A DNA stretch of 64,000 nucleotides, from the NCBI RefSeq assembly GCF_900112975.1, contig NZ_FONQ01000014.1:24653-88652 (forward strand), given 5' to 3'. The notes beneath the pieces are model-generated. The model had not been told where the DNA came from. It searched no databases and saw only the letters and a list, made by a program, of their open reading frames with translations. The position numbers were made by a program, and so were the translations under genes. The stretch is from Flavobacterium xueshanense (lineage in GTDB: Bacteria; Bacteroidota; Bacteroidia; Flavobacteriales; Flavobacteriaceae). Below, piece after piece: positions 35,983 to 45,486 of the stretch; position 1 is the stretch's first letter; every line of letters begins with the position of its first letter.

Positions 35983-36783
35983 ATGCAAGCACACGAAATA
36001 GAGTATCACATATACGGCGAGGAAATGCAATATGTAGAAATAGAATTGGACCCACAGGAAATTGTAATTGCCGAAGCCGGAAGTTTTATGATGATGGACA
36101 ATAATATCCAAATGGAAACTATTTTTGGAGACGGTTCCGGACAAGAAAACGGATTGTTCGGCAAACTTTTAAGTGCCGGAAAAAGAGTTCTGACCGGCGA
36201 AAGTCTTTTTATGACCGCGTTCATCAATCAAAACAATACTAAAAGCAAAGTTTCCTTTGCCTCACCATATCCCGGAAAAATTATCCCAATTGACTTAACG
36301 CAATTTGGCGGAAAATTCATTTGCCAAAAAGATGCCTTTCTCTGTGCCGCTAAAGGCGTTTCAGTGGGAATCGAATTCTCTAAAAAACTGGGGCGCGGAT
36401 TGTTTGGAGGCGAAGGTTTTATCATGCAAAAAATAGAAGGCGATGGTCTGGCATTCGTACATACCGGCGGAACATTGGCCAAAAAAGAATTAGCAGCAGG
36501 CGAAATCCTAAAAGTCGACACGGGTTGCATCGTAGGTTTTACCAAAGATGTCGATTACGATATTGAGTTTATTGGCGGGATCAAGAATTCAATTTTTGGT
36601 GGCGAAGGTTTATTTTATGCCACGCTTCGTGGCCCGGGAACAGTTTATGTACAATCCTTGCCTTTCAGCCGACTCGCGGACAGGATCATCGCATCTGCAC
36701 CAAGAGCTGGCGGAAACAGTCGCGATGAAGGCAGTTTATTAGGCGGATTAGGAATCATGCTCGATGGCGACAGACGATTTTAA
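35983..36783 (+). CDS. TIGR00266 / AIM24 family protein
   Basis: 266 residues made of repeated beta-hairpins. It opens HEIEYHIYGEEMQYVEIELD and has EAGSFMMMDNNIQMET, GKIIPIDLTQFGGKFICQKDAFLCA and GGIKNSIFGGEGLFYATLRGPG, the order of motifs in the AIM24 fold. Family members are widespread. A mitochondrial relative affects inner-membrane organisation, and the bacterial role is unknown. There is no signal peptide. Gly-rich throughout. It ends at its own terminator (36791). Confidence 0.9.
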   Translation: MQAHEIEYHIYGEEMQYVEIELDPQEIVIAEAGSFMMMDNNIQMETIFGDGSGQENGLFGKLLSAGKRVLTGESLFMTAFINQNNTKSKVSFASPYPGKIIPIDLTQFGGKFICQKDAFLCAAKGVSVGIEFSKKLGRGLFGGEGFIMQKIEGDGLAFVHTGGTLAKKELAAGEILKVDTGCIVGFTKDVDYDIEFIGGIKNSIFGGEGLFYATLRGPGTVYVQSLPFSRLADRIIASAPRAGGNSRDEGSLLGGLGIMLDGDRRF

Positions 36784-36790
36784 ATTTCAT

Positions 36791-36818
36791 AAACGGCTTT
36801 CAGAAATGGAAGCCGTTT
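36791..36818. terminator. Terminator between the AIM24-like gene and abiH
   Basis: AAACGGCT (36791-36798) pairs with AGCCGTTT (36811-36818), followed on the plus strand by TTATTTT. The stop codon of the convergent AbiH gene begins at the next base. Confidence 0.78.
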
Positions 36819-37988
36819 TTATTTTAAAGGAAGTTGAATTTGTGGTAAAGGTTGACAAAGTGTTTTGTTTACAATCTTTTCTCTCATTAATTTCTTTTTA
36901 TTAAAATGTCTTGATATATTTTGAATAATTTCAGTGTAGTTATCAGTTCCATTCTCTTTTTGATGGTAAAAAACCTTTATTGATATACAATTTGGATGTT
37001 CAAAAATTGTATTAAGCATAGTTCTATCTGATAATCCGCAAGAATGACCCATTATATAAACTTGAAATTTCTTATCACTTTCAACAAAATCTAAAAGACG
37101 TTTGTAATTTGAACTTTGTAGATATTGAAAAGACTTAAAATTTCTTAAATACTCATTATCATCTATGTTTTCAATCATTTTATAATCGTCGTCCATTTCG
37201 TCTCCAAAACCAAAATTAACTCTATTTATAGAATCGTTTAGTTTACCATGGATGTAATTTATTTGTTTAGCATATGCAAATCCATAAAAATATTCTTGTA
37301 CTAATTTTGTGTAATTAAAATTTAAAAAAAAAGTCGTGAGATCATAATTTTTTTGTGCTTTTTGCAGAAATTCTTTAACATATAATTGATCACTATTTTG
37401 AAATTCATTTAGAAATTCTTTCTCGTCAAATCTGTTTATTAATTCTGGTAAGAGAATATCTTGAATGGGATTATCTCTAAACAACGTAAAATCATATTGT
37501 TCTTCAATTTTTTCTTTTAAATATTTTTCTAAAAGATTTTTAACTTGTTCAAATTCTTTGTTTAGAATAATTGTTTGTGCCTTTTTTTCTCTATTTGATA
37601 AAGAAGCTAATTTCACAATTATTTTTAACTTATTGTAATATTCATTTTCAATATCTACCCAATTTTCAATTGAATTATCACAAATTATTTTAAAAAATGA
37701 ATTTTTAAAATTGACTTCAAAATAACCATAACCTTTTTCTTTATTTCTTTCAACAAGAGTCATCAATTCTTTGTATGATCTTATATTATTAAAAGCTTCA
37801 AAATCCAAATCACTATACATACTTCCTAATTCACATGATAATTTAACAAAATTATCATTATCATATTCTAACTTTCTTTCTTTAGTTTTACAAACGCCTC
37901 TCCAATAATCATCAATAAAATCCTTATAAGAAGTTGGTAATCCATGCGCCAAATCAAATCCGTTTCCAATAATAACAAGTCTGTTCAT
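36819..37988 (-). CDS. AbiH-family abortive phage-infection protein
   Basis: 389 residues. The N terminus NRLVIIGNGFDLAHGLPTSY is the diagnostic AbiH motif (GNGFDLxxGLxTxYxxF), here near residues 2-20. The middle region is charged and helical. NFNYTKLVQEYF, YIHGKLND and VYIMGHSCGLSDRTML are the other conserved AbiH segments; the first and third suggest a nucleotide- or phosphate-binding pocket. AbiH from Lactococcus aborts phage infection by an unknown mechanism. The gene stands alone between core genes and is noticeably richer in A and T and in Asn/Lys/Phe codons than its neighbours, fitting horizontal gain. A TATATTTG box (38015-38008) lies 20 bp before its ATG. Confidence 0.88.
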   Translation of the reverse strand: MNRLVIIGNGFDLAHGLPTSYKDFIDDYWRGVCKTKERKLEYDNDNFVKLSCELGSMYSDLDFEAFNNIRSYKELMTLVERNKEKGYGYFEVNFKNSFFKIICDNSIENWVDIENEYYNKLKIIVKLASLSNREKKAQTIILNKEFEQVKNLLEKYLKEKIEEQYDFTLFRDNPIQDILLPELINRFDEKEFLNEFQNSDQLYVKEFLQKAQKNYDLTTFFLNFNYTKLVQEYFYGFAYAKQINYIHGKLNDSINRVNFGFGDEMDDDYKMIENIDDNEYLRNFKSFQYLQSSNYKRLLDFVESDKKFQVYIMGHSCGLSDRTMLNTIFEHPNCISIKVFYHQKENGTDNYTEIIQNISRHFNKKKLMREKIVNKTLCQPLPQIQLPLK

Positions 37989-38091
37989 ATTTATAAAATG
38001 CTTTTCTCAAATATACTATTTTTAATACAAGCGCATTCATGAATTGCTTACATGAGCTTATATTTCTTAAATGGTTAAAAAAATAAAATAC

Positions 38092-38099
38092 TACTTTTG
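38092..38099 (+). promoter_or_regulatory. -10-like box of the alpha/beta hydrolase gene
   Basis: TACTTTTG matches TAnnTTTG exactly. Initiation about 6-7 nt downstream leaves a leader of about 11 nt before the TTG start at 38117. A clear TTG -33 element is not seen. Confidence 0.55.
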
Positions 38100-38116
38100 T
38101 AGTCTAAATTTTCATT

Positions 38117-38899
38117 TTGAAACAAATTCTCTTTAAAAACACCAACATCTCCTATTCCGATACCGGGAAAGGAACCGCTATTGTCTTTCTTCATGGTTTT
38201 CTGGAAAACAAAGGCATGTGGGATTTTTATATTCCGGAGTTTGCTAAAAAAAACCGTGTCATCACCATTGATTTGCTGGGACATGGCGAAACGGAATGTT
38301 TGAGTTACGTCCAAACGATGGAAGATAATGCGGATGCGGTTCATGCTGTTTTATCGGATTTGCGTATCCGAAAGGCCGTTTTTGTCGGACATTCTATGGG
38401 CGGTTATGTCGCATTGGCTTTCGCCGAATTGTATCCCGACATGATAAAAGGATTGGTTTTATTAAACTCGACCGCAAGAGCCGACAGCGAGGAACGAAAA
38501 ATAAATAGGGACCGCGCTATCAAAGCAGTAAAACAATCTTTTATGAACTTTGTTTCACTTTCTATCGCTAATTTATTTAGTGAATCCAACAGAGAACGAC
38601 TTTCATCAGAAATAGAAAGCGTAAAAAAAGAAGCTTTAAAAACACCGTTACAAGGAATCGTTGCATCTCTTGAAGGAATGAAAATAAGACAAGATCGGGA
38701 AGTTTTGTTGCATCTTACACCCTATCCAAAATTATTGATTCTGGGCGAAAAAGATCCAGTTTTAAATTACGAAGAAACCAAAGAACAAATTGAAAACACC
38801 GCAGTGAAACTGGTCACTTTTCCGGACGGACACATGAGTCATATTGAAAATCAAGACCAATTATTAACCGTATTGTTGGCTTTTTTCAAAAGCATTTAA
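38117..38899 (+). CDS. Alpha/beta-fold hydrolase
   Basis: 260 residues, using a TTG start. The next in-frame Met comes only after the oxyanion motif, so TTG (38117) is the only start that keeps the fold. HGFLENKGMW supplies the oxyanion hole and GHSMGGYVALAFAE the nucleophile Ser. The acid is in ILGEKDPVLNYEE and the catalytic His in FPDGHMSHIENQ. The closest types are MhpC/BioH-like esterases. The substrate is unknown. Its stop overlaps the convergent ABC ATPase stop by 4 bp. Confidence 0.85.
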   Translation: MKQILFKNTNISYSDTGKGTAIVFLHGFLENKGMWDFYIPEFAKKNRVITIDLLGHGETECLSYVQTMEDNADAVHAVLSDLRIRKAVFVGHSMGGYVALAFAELYPDMIKGLVLLNSTARADSEERKINRDRAIKAVKQSFMNFVSLSIANLFSESNRERLSSEIESVKKEALKTPLQGIVASLEGMKIRQDREVLLHLTPYPKLLILGEKDPVLNYEETKEQIENTAVKLVTFPDGHMSHIENQDQLLTVLLAFFKSI

Positions 38900-39567
38900 A
38901 TCATTCCTGATTTCAAATACCCTTTTTCAACCAATTCGCTTTTGTCTTTTAAATGGTGCATTTTCCCTTCTTTCATCAACGCTAGTTTTGTGGAGACTTT
39001 AATCACATTTTCATAATTATGATCCGTGATAATAATTCCTTTTACACTGGACATTGCAGTGATTAATTCATTTATCTTTTCAATCATGATTGGCGACAAA
39101 CCATTATAAGGCTCGTCTAATAAAACAAATTTTGACGCGTTATTCAGGATTAATTTAATTTCTAAATACCGTAATTCGCCCCCCGACAAATGCTTTATTT
39201 TTTTGTTCAGCATCAATTGAATCATTTCGTCGGCATAAAAATCTTGTAATTTATCTTTGGAAATAGACAATTGAATCGTCTTTTTTATCGAAAATGAACT
39301 TGGAATAAAATTATCCTGAGGTAAATAACTTATTTCGTTAATCAAATCGCTTGTTTTTGATTTCACTACGCCATCCACCCGAACAAATTTAAAATCGGCT
39401 GCAACAATTCCGAAAATGATTTTTAACAAAGTAGATTTACCGGAGCCATTTCGCCCTAAAACACCAATAATATCAGCAGTTTCACATTTTAAATACACAT
39501 CAGAAACTATGATTTTCCCATCATATTGTTTTTGAACACTGTCTACTTCTAAAATATTTTTAGTCAT
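38896..39567 (-). CDS. ABC transporter ATP-binding protein
   Basis: 223 residues, a single nucleotide-binding domain. Walker A is GRNGSGKSTLLKI (about 36-48), the Q-loop is YLPQDNFIP, the ABC signature is LSGGELRYLEIKL, Walker B is KFVLLDEPYNGLSP and the H-loop is IITDHNYENV. It most resembles LptB- or LivF-like exporters' ATPases but has a short Q-loop-to-signature region. Its start overlaps the stop of an 83-residue membrane protein gene by 4 bp (ATGA), so that protein is the likely membrane partner. Confidence 0.9.
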   Translation of the reverse strand: MTKNILEVDSVQKQYDGKIIVSDVYLKCETADIIGVLGRNGSGKSTLLKIIFGIVAADFKFVRVDGVVKSKTSDLINEISYLPQDNFIPSSFSIKKTIQLSISKDKLQDFYADEMIQLMLNKKIKHLSGGELRYLEIKLILNNASKFVLLDEPYNGLSPIMIEKINELITAMSSVKGIIITDHNYENVIKVSTKLALMKEGKMHHLKDKSELVEKGYLKSGMI

Positions 39568-39815
39568 ATGAGTTTCAGCACTAGATTAATGAATAAAATC
39601 AGCACCATCGAAAAAACACAATTCATCAGAAAACCATACACAAACAATTGCATTTTTGAGATTCCGTTGTTGTAATAAAACAGGTATTCATTTTTAGCAT
39701 TCACTTCTTTTATCAAAATACTGATACAAAAACCAAAAATAATAAGCACGTACTTGAAGGTTTCAAATCCTCCAAAAATCCATGCCAAAACACTTATTGA
39801 CATGTTTATCGTCAA
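39564..39815 (-). CDS. Small membrane protein coupled to the ABC ATPase
   Basis: 83 residues with three likely hydrophobic segments: SISVLAWIFGGFETF, YVLIIFGFCISILI, and GFLMNCVFSMVLILFINLVLKLI. A charged KEVNAKNEYLFYYNNGISK loop lies between the second and third segments. The 4-bp ATGA overlap with the ATPase gene implies translational coupling and a shared function. It is far too small to be a normal ABC permease domain (six helices); two or more copies would be needed. No family recognised. Confidence 0.7.
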   Translation of the reverse strand: MTINMSISVLAWIFGGFETFKYVLIIFGFCISILIKEVNAKNEYLFYYNNGISKMQLFVYGFLMNCVFSMVLILFINLVLKLI

Positions 39816-39869
39816 AGTACTTTTGTAAAACTCGAATATGTTCGCTAATTTTCTGATCGTGAATTCTAT

Positions 39870-42635
39870 CTAAATTATTTTCTCTTTGAAAGGAATACTT
39901 TCATCTAAAATTTCACTCAATAAAAGGACCATTTGCTCCAGATAATTACTCAAAATTTGTTCATTTATAACTGAATTTATTTCTTTGTCTACTTTAAAAT
40001 TAAACGGAAGAAAACCTGCTTTTAAATTCTTAAAAGAGATAATTCCCGCTTCAATTGGTTTTCCTTTCGCTTCGTGTTCATACATATAAGCATACGCGAG
40101 CACCTGAATGATTTTGTCGCTTTTAATATCTTCTGTTAATCCTTTCCAGGATTTCAACGTGACGCTTGCTTTTTCTACTTTTCCGGTTTTATAATCGATA
40201 ATTCGAATGATTCCGTTACGTTCTTCAATACGATCCACATTACCTTTTATCAATACCGGAAAAGGCAAATTAGGATGTTGTAAGGGCCGCTCAAAAGTTT
40301 CTTCCAAAGCAATAATTTTTATTGCGTCGCCATTCTTGATGCTTTCCAATTCTACTTTCAGGAAATTCGAAACGTTTCTTTTGGCGACTTCAAACGCCAA
40401 TAAATTTCTTCCTTTTTTGATTTCGCCTTCTTTGTAAACTAATTTAAATTGCTTTAAGACCTCAGCATCAATTTGTTTGAAACACTTTAAAATATCATTT
40501 TCGGAAATGAATTCACCAATGAAAGGCTCGTATAAAACCCTCAACGTTTCGTGGATAATGGTTCCCAAAGTATTTAAGGCAATATTTTCTTCGACTTCTT
40601 CAACTTCGCTGATGCGCAAAATTTTCTGGAAATAAAACTGAATCGGATTCCTAATATAACTCGTCAATGCCGATGGAGAAAATCCTTTTTCGGCAATTTC
40701 TTTCAGTCGCACCATCACACTTGCTGACTTTGGAATAACCATCGGTTGATACGCTGTTTCGGGTAAAACTGCATTGTAAATTTCGTGCGATAAAGTATGA
40801 TTTTTTTGCTTTTCAACTTCCAGTTGCGTGATGAATCGGCTTTTTTCACCCGCATCCAAACCTTCACTTTCCGTATTATAAATTAAATAGATATTCTTCG
40901 CTCTTTGTAACAAATGATAAAAATGATAGGTATAAATGGCATCTTTTTCTTTGAATGTTGGCAAGCCCAATTCGCGTTTCACATCATACGGAATAAAAGA
41001 ATTTTGTGATTTACCAGCCGGAAACTTGCCTTCATTCATCGAAGTGACAATAACGGTGTCAAAATCCAAAACACGGCTTTCTAACACTCCCATAATCTGC
41101 AGACCATTTAAAGGTTCTCCTTCAAAAGAAACTTCAGCCAAATCAATTACTTGTTTGTAAATGGCATAAAGCGTTTCTATTTTATCAATATTTAGGTGTT
41201 TCGAATAATAATTAATTAGTTTATTGATGACTTTGAAAATGGCAAAAACAAAAGACTTGGTGATTTTTTCTTCTTCGTTGTCGTTGCTTAAATTTTCTTT
41301 TATGGTTTGCAATAATTTAGAAATAGTCTGTAATACCGGAATTGAACCATTTTCCCATTTTTGGAACAACAACAGAAACAACTCACTTGGAACTACAGCT
41401 AATTCCATCAATTTATAATGGGTGATAAATGTGTAATTATTTTGATTAATGATCTTTACTAATACATTCGTATTTGCATAAGGCTCCACCAAAGGATGCG
41501 TCAATATATCCAAAACATCTTTGTAATACAACACATAACTTTTAGCATTTCTAGACAACGCATTCGTATGCATTTTAAACAATTTGGCAATCAAAATTTG
41601 GGCTGGATTGTTTTTGCTTGAATACCCCATAGTAATATTCAAAGCCCCAACAGTTGACGGTAAAGAATATAAAAGCGGCACCAAAAGATTTTCTTCACCA
41701 AGTACGATCGCCACTTTATCAAGTTTCCCTTCCGGATTTCCATTGATAACATTTTCGATAATACTTCCCGTGATTTTGGCCTGACCAATTGTTTTTGGCG
41801 TACCGATTACCTGAATGTTTTTAGTCTGCGAAAAATCATTGACAATCCATTCAAACGGATTCAGTTTATAATGCTTCCAACTCTCTTTAAAACGGCGTAC
41901 AAAAAGTCCTGCATCATGATAGGGATCGTTGAGAAAGGTTTGATCTACATCCCAATATATTTTGGCCTGATCAGAAGCAATAAGGTGTTGAATTATTTTT
42001 TCTTCTGCGGCATTCAATGCATTAAAACCAGCAAAAACAAATTGTTTGTCTATGATAGAATTTGTAAAATGATTGAGATTTTTAACAGCCTCCCGATAAA
42101 TGAGCCCTTGATATCCGATTCCTTTATTTAGCAAATGACCATAAAGGGATTGATAATAATTGGGAAGTAACTTCCAAAAATCAATATATTTCTCTAATAA
42201 GGCAGTTTTATTTTCGACTTCGATCCCCCATTTTTTGATATCCTCAATATCCTTCAGATACGAAAGTACATGAGATGGTTTTAATAAATAACGGTCTATT
42301 TCATTGAAGTCTTGTAATAGTGTTTTGGCCCAATTGGCAAACAATTCAAAGGACTGTTGGTTTGCTTTATCGGTAATAGACAAGTAAACATCGTAGAATT
42401 CAAATAATAATTCGATTGGATCTACAGTACGGATGTCAGCTATGTTTTGAACAAAATCTTCAATACTTATAATTTCGGGAGAAAGAATATTAGTGTTAAC
42501 TTGATTTCTCAACGCTTCAATCAAAAATATTTTAGCTCGTTTGTTTGGTAAAACTATAATGGTATTCGAAAGATTCTCTGAATAATTTTCAATTAAAACC
42601 GAAGCTATTTTATCTAAAAAAGAAGTATTTGTCAT
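39870..42635 (-). CDS. AddB-like helicase/PD-(D/E)XK nuclease family protein
   Basis: 921 residues. The N terminus (LSNTIIVLPNKRAKIFLIEAL) resembles the degenerate Walker region of AddB. EERVLDFD-type motifs follow (MGVLESRVLDFDTVIVTSMNEGKFP, the UvrD-like motif IV region). The C-terminal nuclease has SPSALTSYIRNPIQFYFQKIL, LGTIIHETLR (motif His), IKGNVDRIEERNGIIRIIDYKTGKVEK (catalytic Asp and DYK) and VLAYAYMYE. The first Cys of the AddB Fe-S cluster is Asn here (YIRNP for YxxCP), and no Cys cluster is seen at the C terminus, so the cluster is probably absent. It is likely the partner of the AddA-like protein at 45487-49251 in processing double-strand breaks. Confidence 0.82.
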   Translation of the reverse strand: MTNTSFLDKIASVLIENYSENLSNTIIVLPNKRAKIFLIEALRNQVNTNILSPEIISIEDFVQNIADIRTVDPIELLFEFYDVYLSITDKANQQSFELFANWAKTLLQDFNEIDRYLLKPSHVLSYLKDIEDIKKWGIEVENKTALLEKYIDFWKLLPNYYQSLYGHLLNKGIGYQGLIYREAVKNLNHFTNSIIDKQFVFAGFNALNAAEEKIIQHLIASDQAKIYWDVDQTFLNDPYHDAGLFVRRFKESWKHYKLNPFEWIVNDFSQTKNIQVIGTPKTIGQAKITGSIIENVINGNPEGKLDKVAIVLGEENLLVPLLYSLPSTVGALNITMGYSSKNNPAQILIAKLFKMHTNALSRNAKSYVLYYKDVLDILTHPLVEPYANTNVLVKIINQNNYTFITHYKLMELAVVPSELFLLLFQKWENGSIPVLQTISKLLQTIKENLSNDNEEEKITKSFVFAIFKVINKLINYYSKHLNIDKIETLYAIYKQVIDLAEVSFEGEPLNGLQIMGVLESRVLDFDTVIVTSMNEGKFPAGKSQNSFIPYDVKRELGLPTFKEKDAIYTYHFYHLLQRAKNIYLIYNTESEGLDAGEKSRFITQLEVEKQKNHTLSHEIYNAVLPETAYQPMVIPKSASVMVRLKEIAEKGFSPSALTSYIRNPIQFYFQKILRISEVEEVEENIALNTLGTIIHETLRVLYEPFIGEFISENDILKCFKQIDAEVLKQFKLVYKEGEIKKGRNLLAFEVAKRNVSNFLKVELESIKNGDAIKIIALEETFERPLQHPNLPFPVLIKGNVDRIEERNGIIRIIDYKTGKVEKASVTLKSWKGLTEDIKSDKIIQVLAYAYMYEHEAKGKPIEAGIISFKNLKAGFLPFNFKVDKEINSVINEQILSNYLEQMVLLLSEILDESIPFKEKII

Positions 42636-42650
42636 TTTATAAAAATAAAA

Positions 42651-42679
42651 AAAACGCCCCGATAAATCGAGGCGTTTTC
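42651..42679 (-). terminator. Terminator of ompA
   Basis: On the minus strand AAAACGCCTCGA and TCGGGGCGTTTT form a hairpin around a short TTTA loop, followed by a T tract that runs toward the AddB-like gene. It should isolate the abundant ompA transcript from the repair gene downstream. Confidence 0.85.
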
Positions 42680-42698
42680 TAAAAATTTTTGAAGGAAA

Positions 42699-44132
42699 TT
42701 ATTTTTGCAAAATAACTTCTGTTCTTCTGTTTTTTGCTTTACCAGCAGCAGTTTTGTTTGTTTCAACCGGAGTTCCTTCACCAAAACCTACAGCATTTAA
42801 GTTTTCAGCTTTAATACCTCTTTCTAACAAAGCTTCTCTAACAACGTTAGCTCTATCTTCAGAAAGTTTTTGATTGAAAGCATCTGAACCATCACTATCA
42901 GTATGTCCTTCTACGCTGAATTTAGCGTTAGGATAATTTTTAAGAATATTTGCCATTGCATCTAATCTAGCTGGAACATCTCCAGCTTTGAAAGTAGCTT
43001 TACCTGAATTAAAATAGATTGCTCTAGCTTGAATTTTAAGATTGTCTAAAGCTTCAGTAGTTACTTCAGGACATCCTCTATTACTAGCTGGACCAGCTAC
43101 AGTAGGACAATCGTCATCTTTATCTAAAACACCATCTCCATCAGTGTCTGGCCATGGACATCCACCGTTTTCTTTAGGACCTGCAACAGTAGGACATTTG
43201 TCATCTTTGTCAGCAATTCCATCACCGTCAGCATCAGGACAGCCATTTAATGCAGCTAAACCAAAAACTGTAGGACATGCATCATTTTTATCAGCAATTC
43301 CATCTCCATCAGTATCAGGACATCCGTTTAATGCAGCTAGACCAAAATCATTTGGACATTCGTCAGCACTATCTTGAATTCCGTCTCCATCAGTATCAGG
43401 ACAACCGTTGAATTCTTTTAAACCAGCAACCTCAGGACAAGCATCATCTTTGTCATAAATTCCGTCACCATCAGTATCTTTACCACCAAATTTGAAGATA
43501 AGACCTGCTGAATGTTGGAAATGTGATGGAGCATCTGGAACACCAGCTGCATCTTCTCTATCTCCAAAAGATTTTTTGTACCTTGTTGCAAGTTCTAAAC
43601 CTACATTATCAGTAAACCATAATGTCAAACCAGCACCTGGGTTTAAAGTTCCGTAGCTACTATCACCAAAGAAAGTATATCCTCCACCAATAGATAAAGA
43701 GGGATCAATTACTTTAGAACTAATCAAGTTCATAAAACTATATTTGATAGTTGCATCAACACCATAGTACATCAAATCTCCAGGATTAGATACTACATAT
43801 CCACGAGAATCGCTTCCAACAGTTCCAGGTGCAAATTTTACGTACTTATCAATTTTGTTCACAGATCCAGACAAACCGAAAGAAAAATTATCACCTACGA
43901 ATCTAGATACACTAAGGTAAGATACTGAAGGAAGGATGTTCCAATTGTCTTTAACAGCAAATGGTTGAGAAAAATGGCGATCTAGCCAATTATGTCCTCC
44001 ACCAGCACTAGTTCTAGTGTCAACGGCATTAACTCCAAAAGAGATAGCCCAAGGATTGTTACTGTCTTGTGCGTGAGAGCTTAAACCCATCACCATCATC
44101 ACAGCAACTAAAATTTTGTTAAGATGTTTCAT
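42699..44132 (-). CDS. OmpA-family outer-membrane protein with thrombospondin type 3 repeats
   Basis: 477 residues. After a signal peptide ([21 protein letters not shown]) comes an eight-strand-type beta-barrel (about 22-215) with aromatic-rich strands ending [10 protein letters not shown]. Then five calcium-binding thrombospondin type 3 repeats ([15 protein letters not shown] and variants, each followed by a GCP) span about 216-355. The C-terminal OmpA domain (about 375-477) has [20 protein letters not shown] and [12 protein letters not shown], which binds peptidoglycan. It is a major envelope protein linking outer membrane and wall. It has a canonical promoter and a strong terminator. Confidence 0.95.
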   Translation of the reverse strand: MKHLNKILVAVMMVMGLSSHAQDSNNPWAISFGVNAVDTRTSAGGGHNWLDRHFSQPFAVKDNWNILPSVSYLSVSRFVGDNFSFGLSGSVNKIDKYVKFAPGTVGSDSRGYVVSNPGDLMYYGVDATIKYSFMNLISSKVIDPSLSIGGGYTFFGDSSYGTLNPGAGLTLWFTDNVGLELATRYKKSFGDREDAAGVPDAPSHFQHSAGLIFKFGGKDTDGDGIYDKDDACPEVAGLKEFNGCPDTDGDGIQDSADECPNDFGLAALNGCPDTDGDGIADKNDACPTVFGLAALNGCPDADGDGIADKDDKCPTVAGPKENGGCPWPDTDGDGVLDKDDDCPTVAGPASNRGCPEVTTEALDNLKIQARAIYFNSGKATFKAGDVPARLDAMANILKNYPNAKFSVEGHTDSDGSDAFNQKLSEDRANVVREALLERGIKAENLNAVGFGEGTPVETNKTAAGKAKNRRTEVILQK

Positions 44133-44169
44133 ACTTAATTTTTTTAATTACAATTTAGTTAATTACATA

Positions 44170-44199
44170 CAAAAGTAGTACGTAAATTTTAAACTACAA
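44170..44199 (-). promoter_or_regulatory. Canonical flavobacterial promoter of ompA
   Basis: On the minus strand TTG (44199-44197), a 19-bp spacer and TACTTTTG (44177-44170) match the consensus exactly, fitting high-level expression. The -10-like box ends 37 bp before the ATG at 44132. Confidence 0.85.
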
Positions 44200-44244
44200 A
44201 ATGAATTGTTAAAAAAAACCTACAATCATGTTTAAAAGTGGGAA

Positions 44245-45438
44245 TTATACAACATTTAACATTTTTCCAACCTCAATAAATGCGTTAATTGCCTTATCTA
44301 AATGCGTTATTGTGTGGGCTGCAGACAGTTGTACTCTAATTCTTGCTTTATCCTTAGGCACAACAGGAAAAAAGAAGCCTACAACAAAAATACCTCTTTT
44401 CAACAGCTCATTTGACATCGTTTGGGACAATTTCGCATCATAAAGCATTACCGGGACAATTGCTGAATCACCATCAATGATATCAAAACCTGCTTTTTTC
44501 ATTCCCTGTTTGAAATAATTAATATTCCATTCTAATTGATCCCGTAAAACAGTATCTCTTTCTAATATTTCAAAAACTTTAATAGAAGCTCCTACAATTG
44601 CAGGTGCTAAAGAATTAGAGAATAAATACGGTCTGGAACGCTGACGCAATATTTCGATAATTTCTTTTTTAGCGGTGGTATAACCTCCCATTGCTCCTCC
44701 AAGTGCTTTTCCTAGTGTTCCGGTAATAATGTCAACTCTTCCCATTACACCTTTTGCCTCGAGCGTTCCTTTTCCATTTGCTCCAATAAATCCGGCAGCA
44801 TGGCATTCGTCTACCATAACCATCGCGTCATATTTATCGGCCAAATCACAAATCTTATCCAACGGAGCTACAACACCGTCCATAGAGAAAACACCATCTG
44901 TAACAATTAATTTGAAACGAGTTCCTGCCTCAGTAGCTTTAATTAATTGTTGTTCCAAATCTTCCATATTGCTATTTTCATAACGATAACGAGCAGCTTT
45001 ACACAAACGAACACCATCTATAATGGAAGCGTGATTTAAACTATCTGAAATTATCGCATCATTTTCTCCTAATAAGGGTTCGAAAACTCCACCGTTAGCA
45101 TCAAAAGCGGCAGCATAAAGAATAGTATCTTCGGTTCCGTAAAATTCAGAAATCTTTTTCTCCAATGTTTTGTGAATATCCTGAGTTCCGCAAATAAAAC
45201 GAACCGATGACATTCCGAAGCCATGAGTATCCAAAGCGTCTTTAGCAGCCTGAATCACTTCTGGGTGCGATGATAATCCAAGATAATTATTGGCACAAAA
45301 ATTTAAAACAGTTTCTCCTGTAGAAATAGTGATTTCTGCTCCTTGAGGTGAAGTTATAATTCTTTCTTTTTTGAAAATTCCGTTATCTTCAATGGTTTGT
45401 AATTCTGCTTGAAGATGTTCTTTTATTTTTCCGTACAT
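44245..45438 (-). CDS. kbl: Glycine C-acetyltransferase (2-amino-3-ketobutyrate CoA ligase)
   Basis: 397 residues. This is an alpha-oxoamine synthase-type PLP enzyme. The PLP lysine is in [17 protein letters not shown], preceded by [15 protein letters not shown] with the Asp that pairs with the pyridine nitrogen. The N terminus has [16 protein letters not shown], and SMRFICGT-like [17 protein letters not shown] is present. It converts 2-amino-3-ketobutyrate plus CoA to glycine and acetyl-CoA, the second step of threonine breakdown. The threonine dehydrogenase gene is not in the window. The Kbl call is favoured over BioF by [13 protein letters not shown] and the context-independent length. Confidence 0.93.
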   Translation of the reverse strand: MYGKIKEHLQAELQTIEDNGIFKKERIITSPQGAEITISTGETVLNFCANNYLGLSSHPEVIQAAKDALDTHGFGMSSVRFICGTQDIHKTLEKKISEFYGTEDTILYAAAFDANGGVFEPLLGENDAIISDSLNHASIIDGVRLCKAARYRYENSNMEDLEQQLIKATEAGTRFKLIVTDGVFSMDGVVAPLDKICDLADKYDAMVMVDECHAAGFIGANGKGTLEAKGVMGRVDIITGTLGKALGGAMGGYTTAKKEIIEILRQRSRPYLFSNSLAPAIVGASIKVFEILERDTVLRDQLEWNINYFKQGMKKAGFDIIDGDSAIVPVMLYDAKLSQTMSNELLKRGIFVVGFFFPVVPKDKARIRVQLSAAHTITHLDKAINAFIEVGKMLNVV

Positions 45439-45486
45439 TTTTGATGTTTTTTAAAGTTCAATTTTGCGAATTATTCATTATTTAGG

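Noticed and set aside
43042..43480. Regularly spaced repeats resembling a CRISPR array
   Set aside because: The spacing arises from five thrombospondin type 3 repeats in the OmpA-family protein; the units code DTDGDG-type motifs in frame and there are no unique spacers or cas genes.
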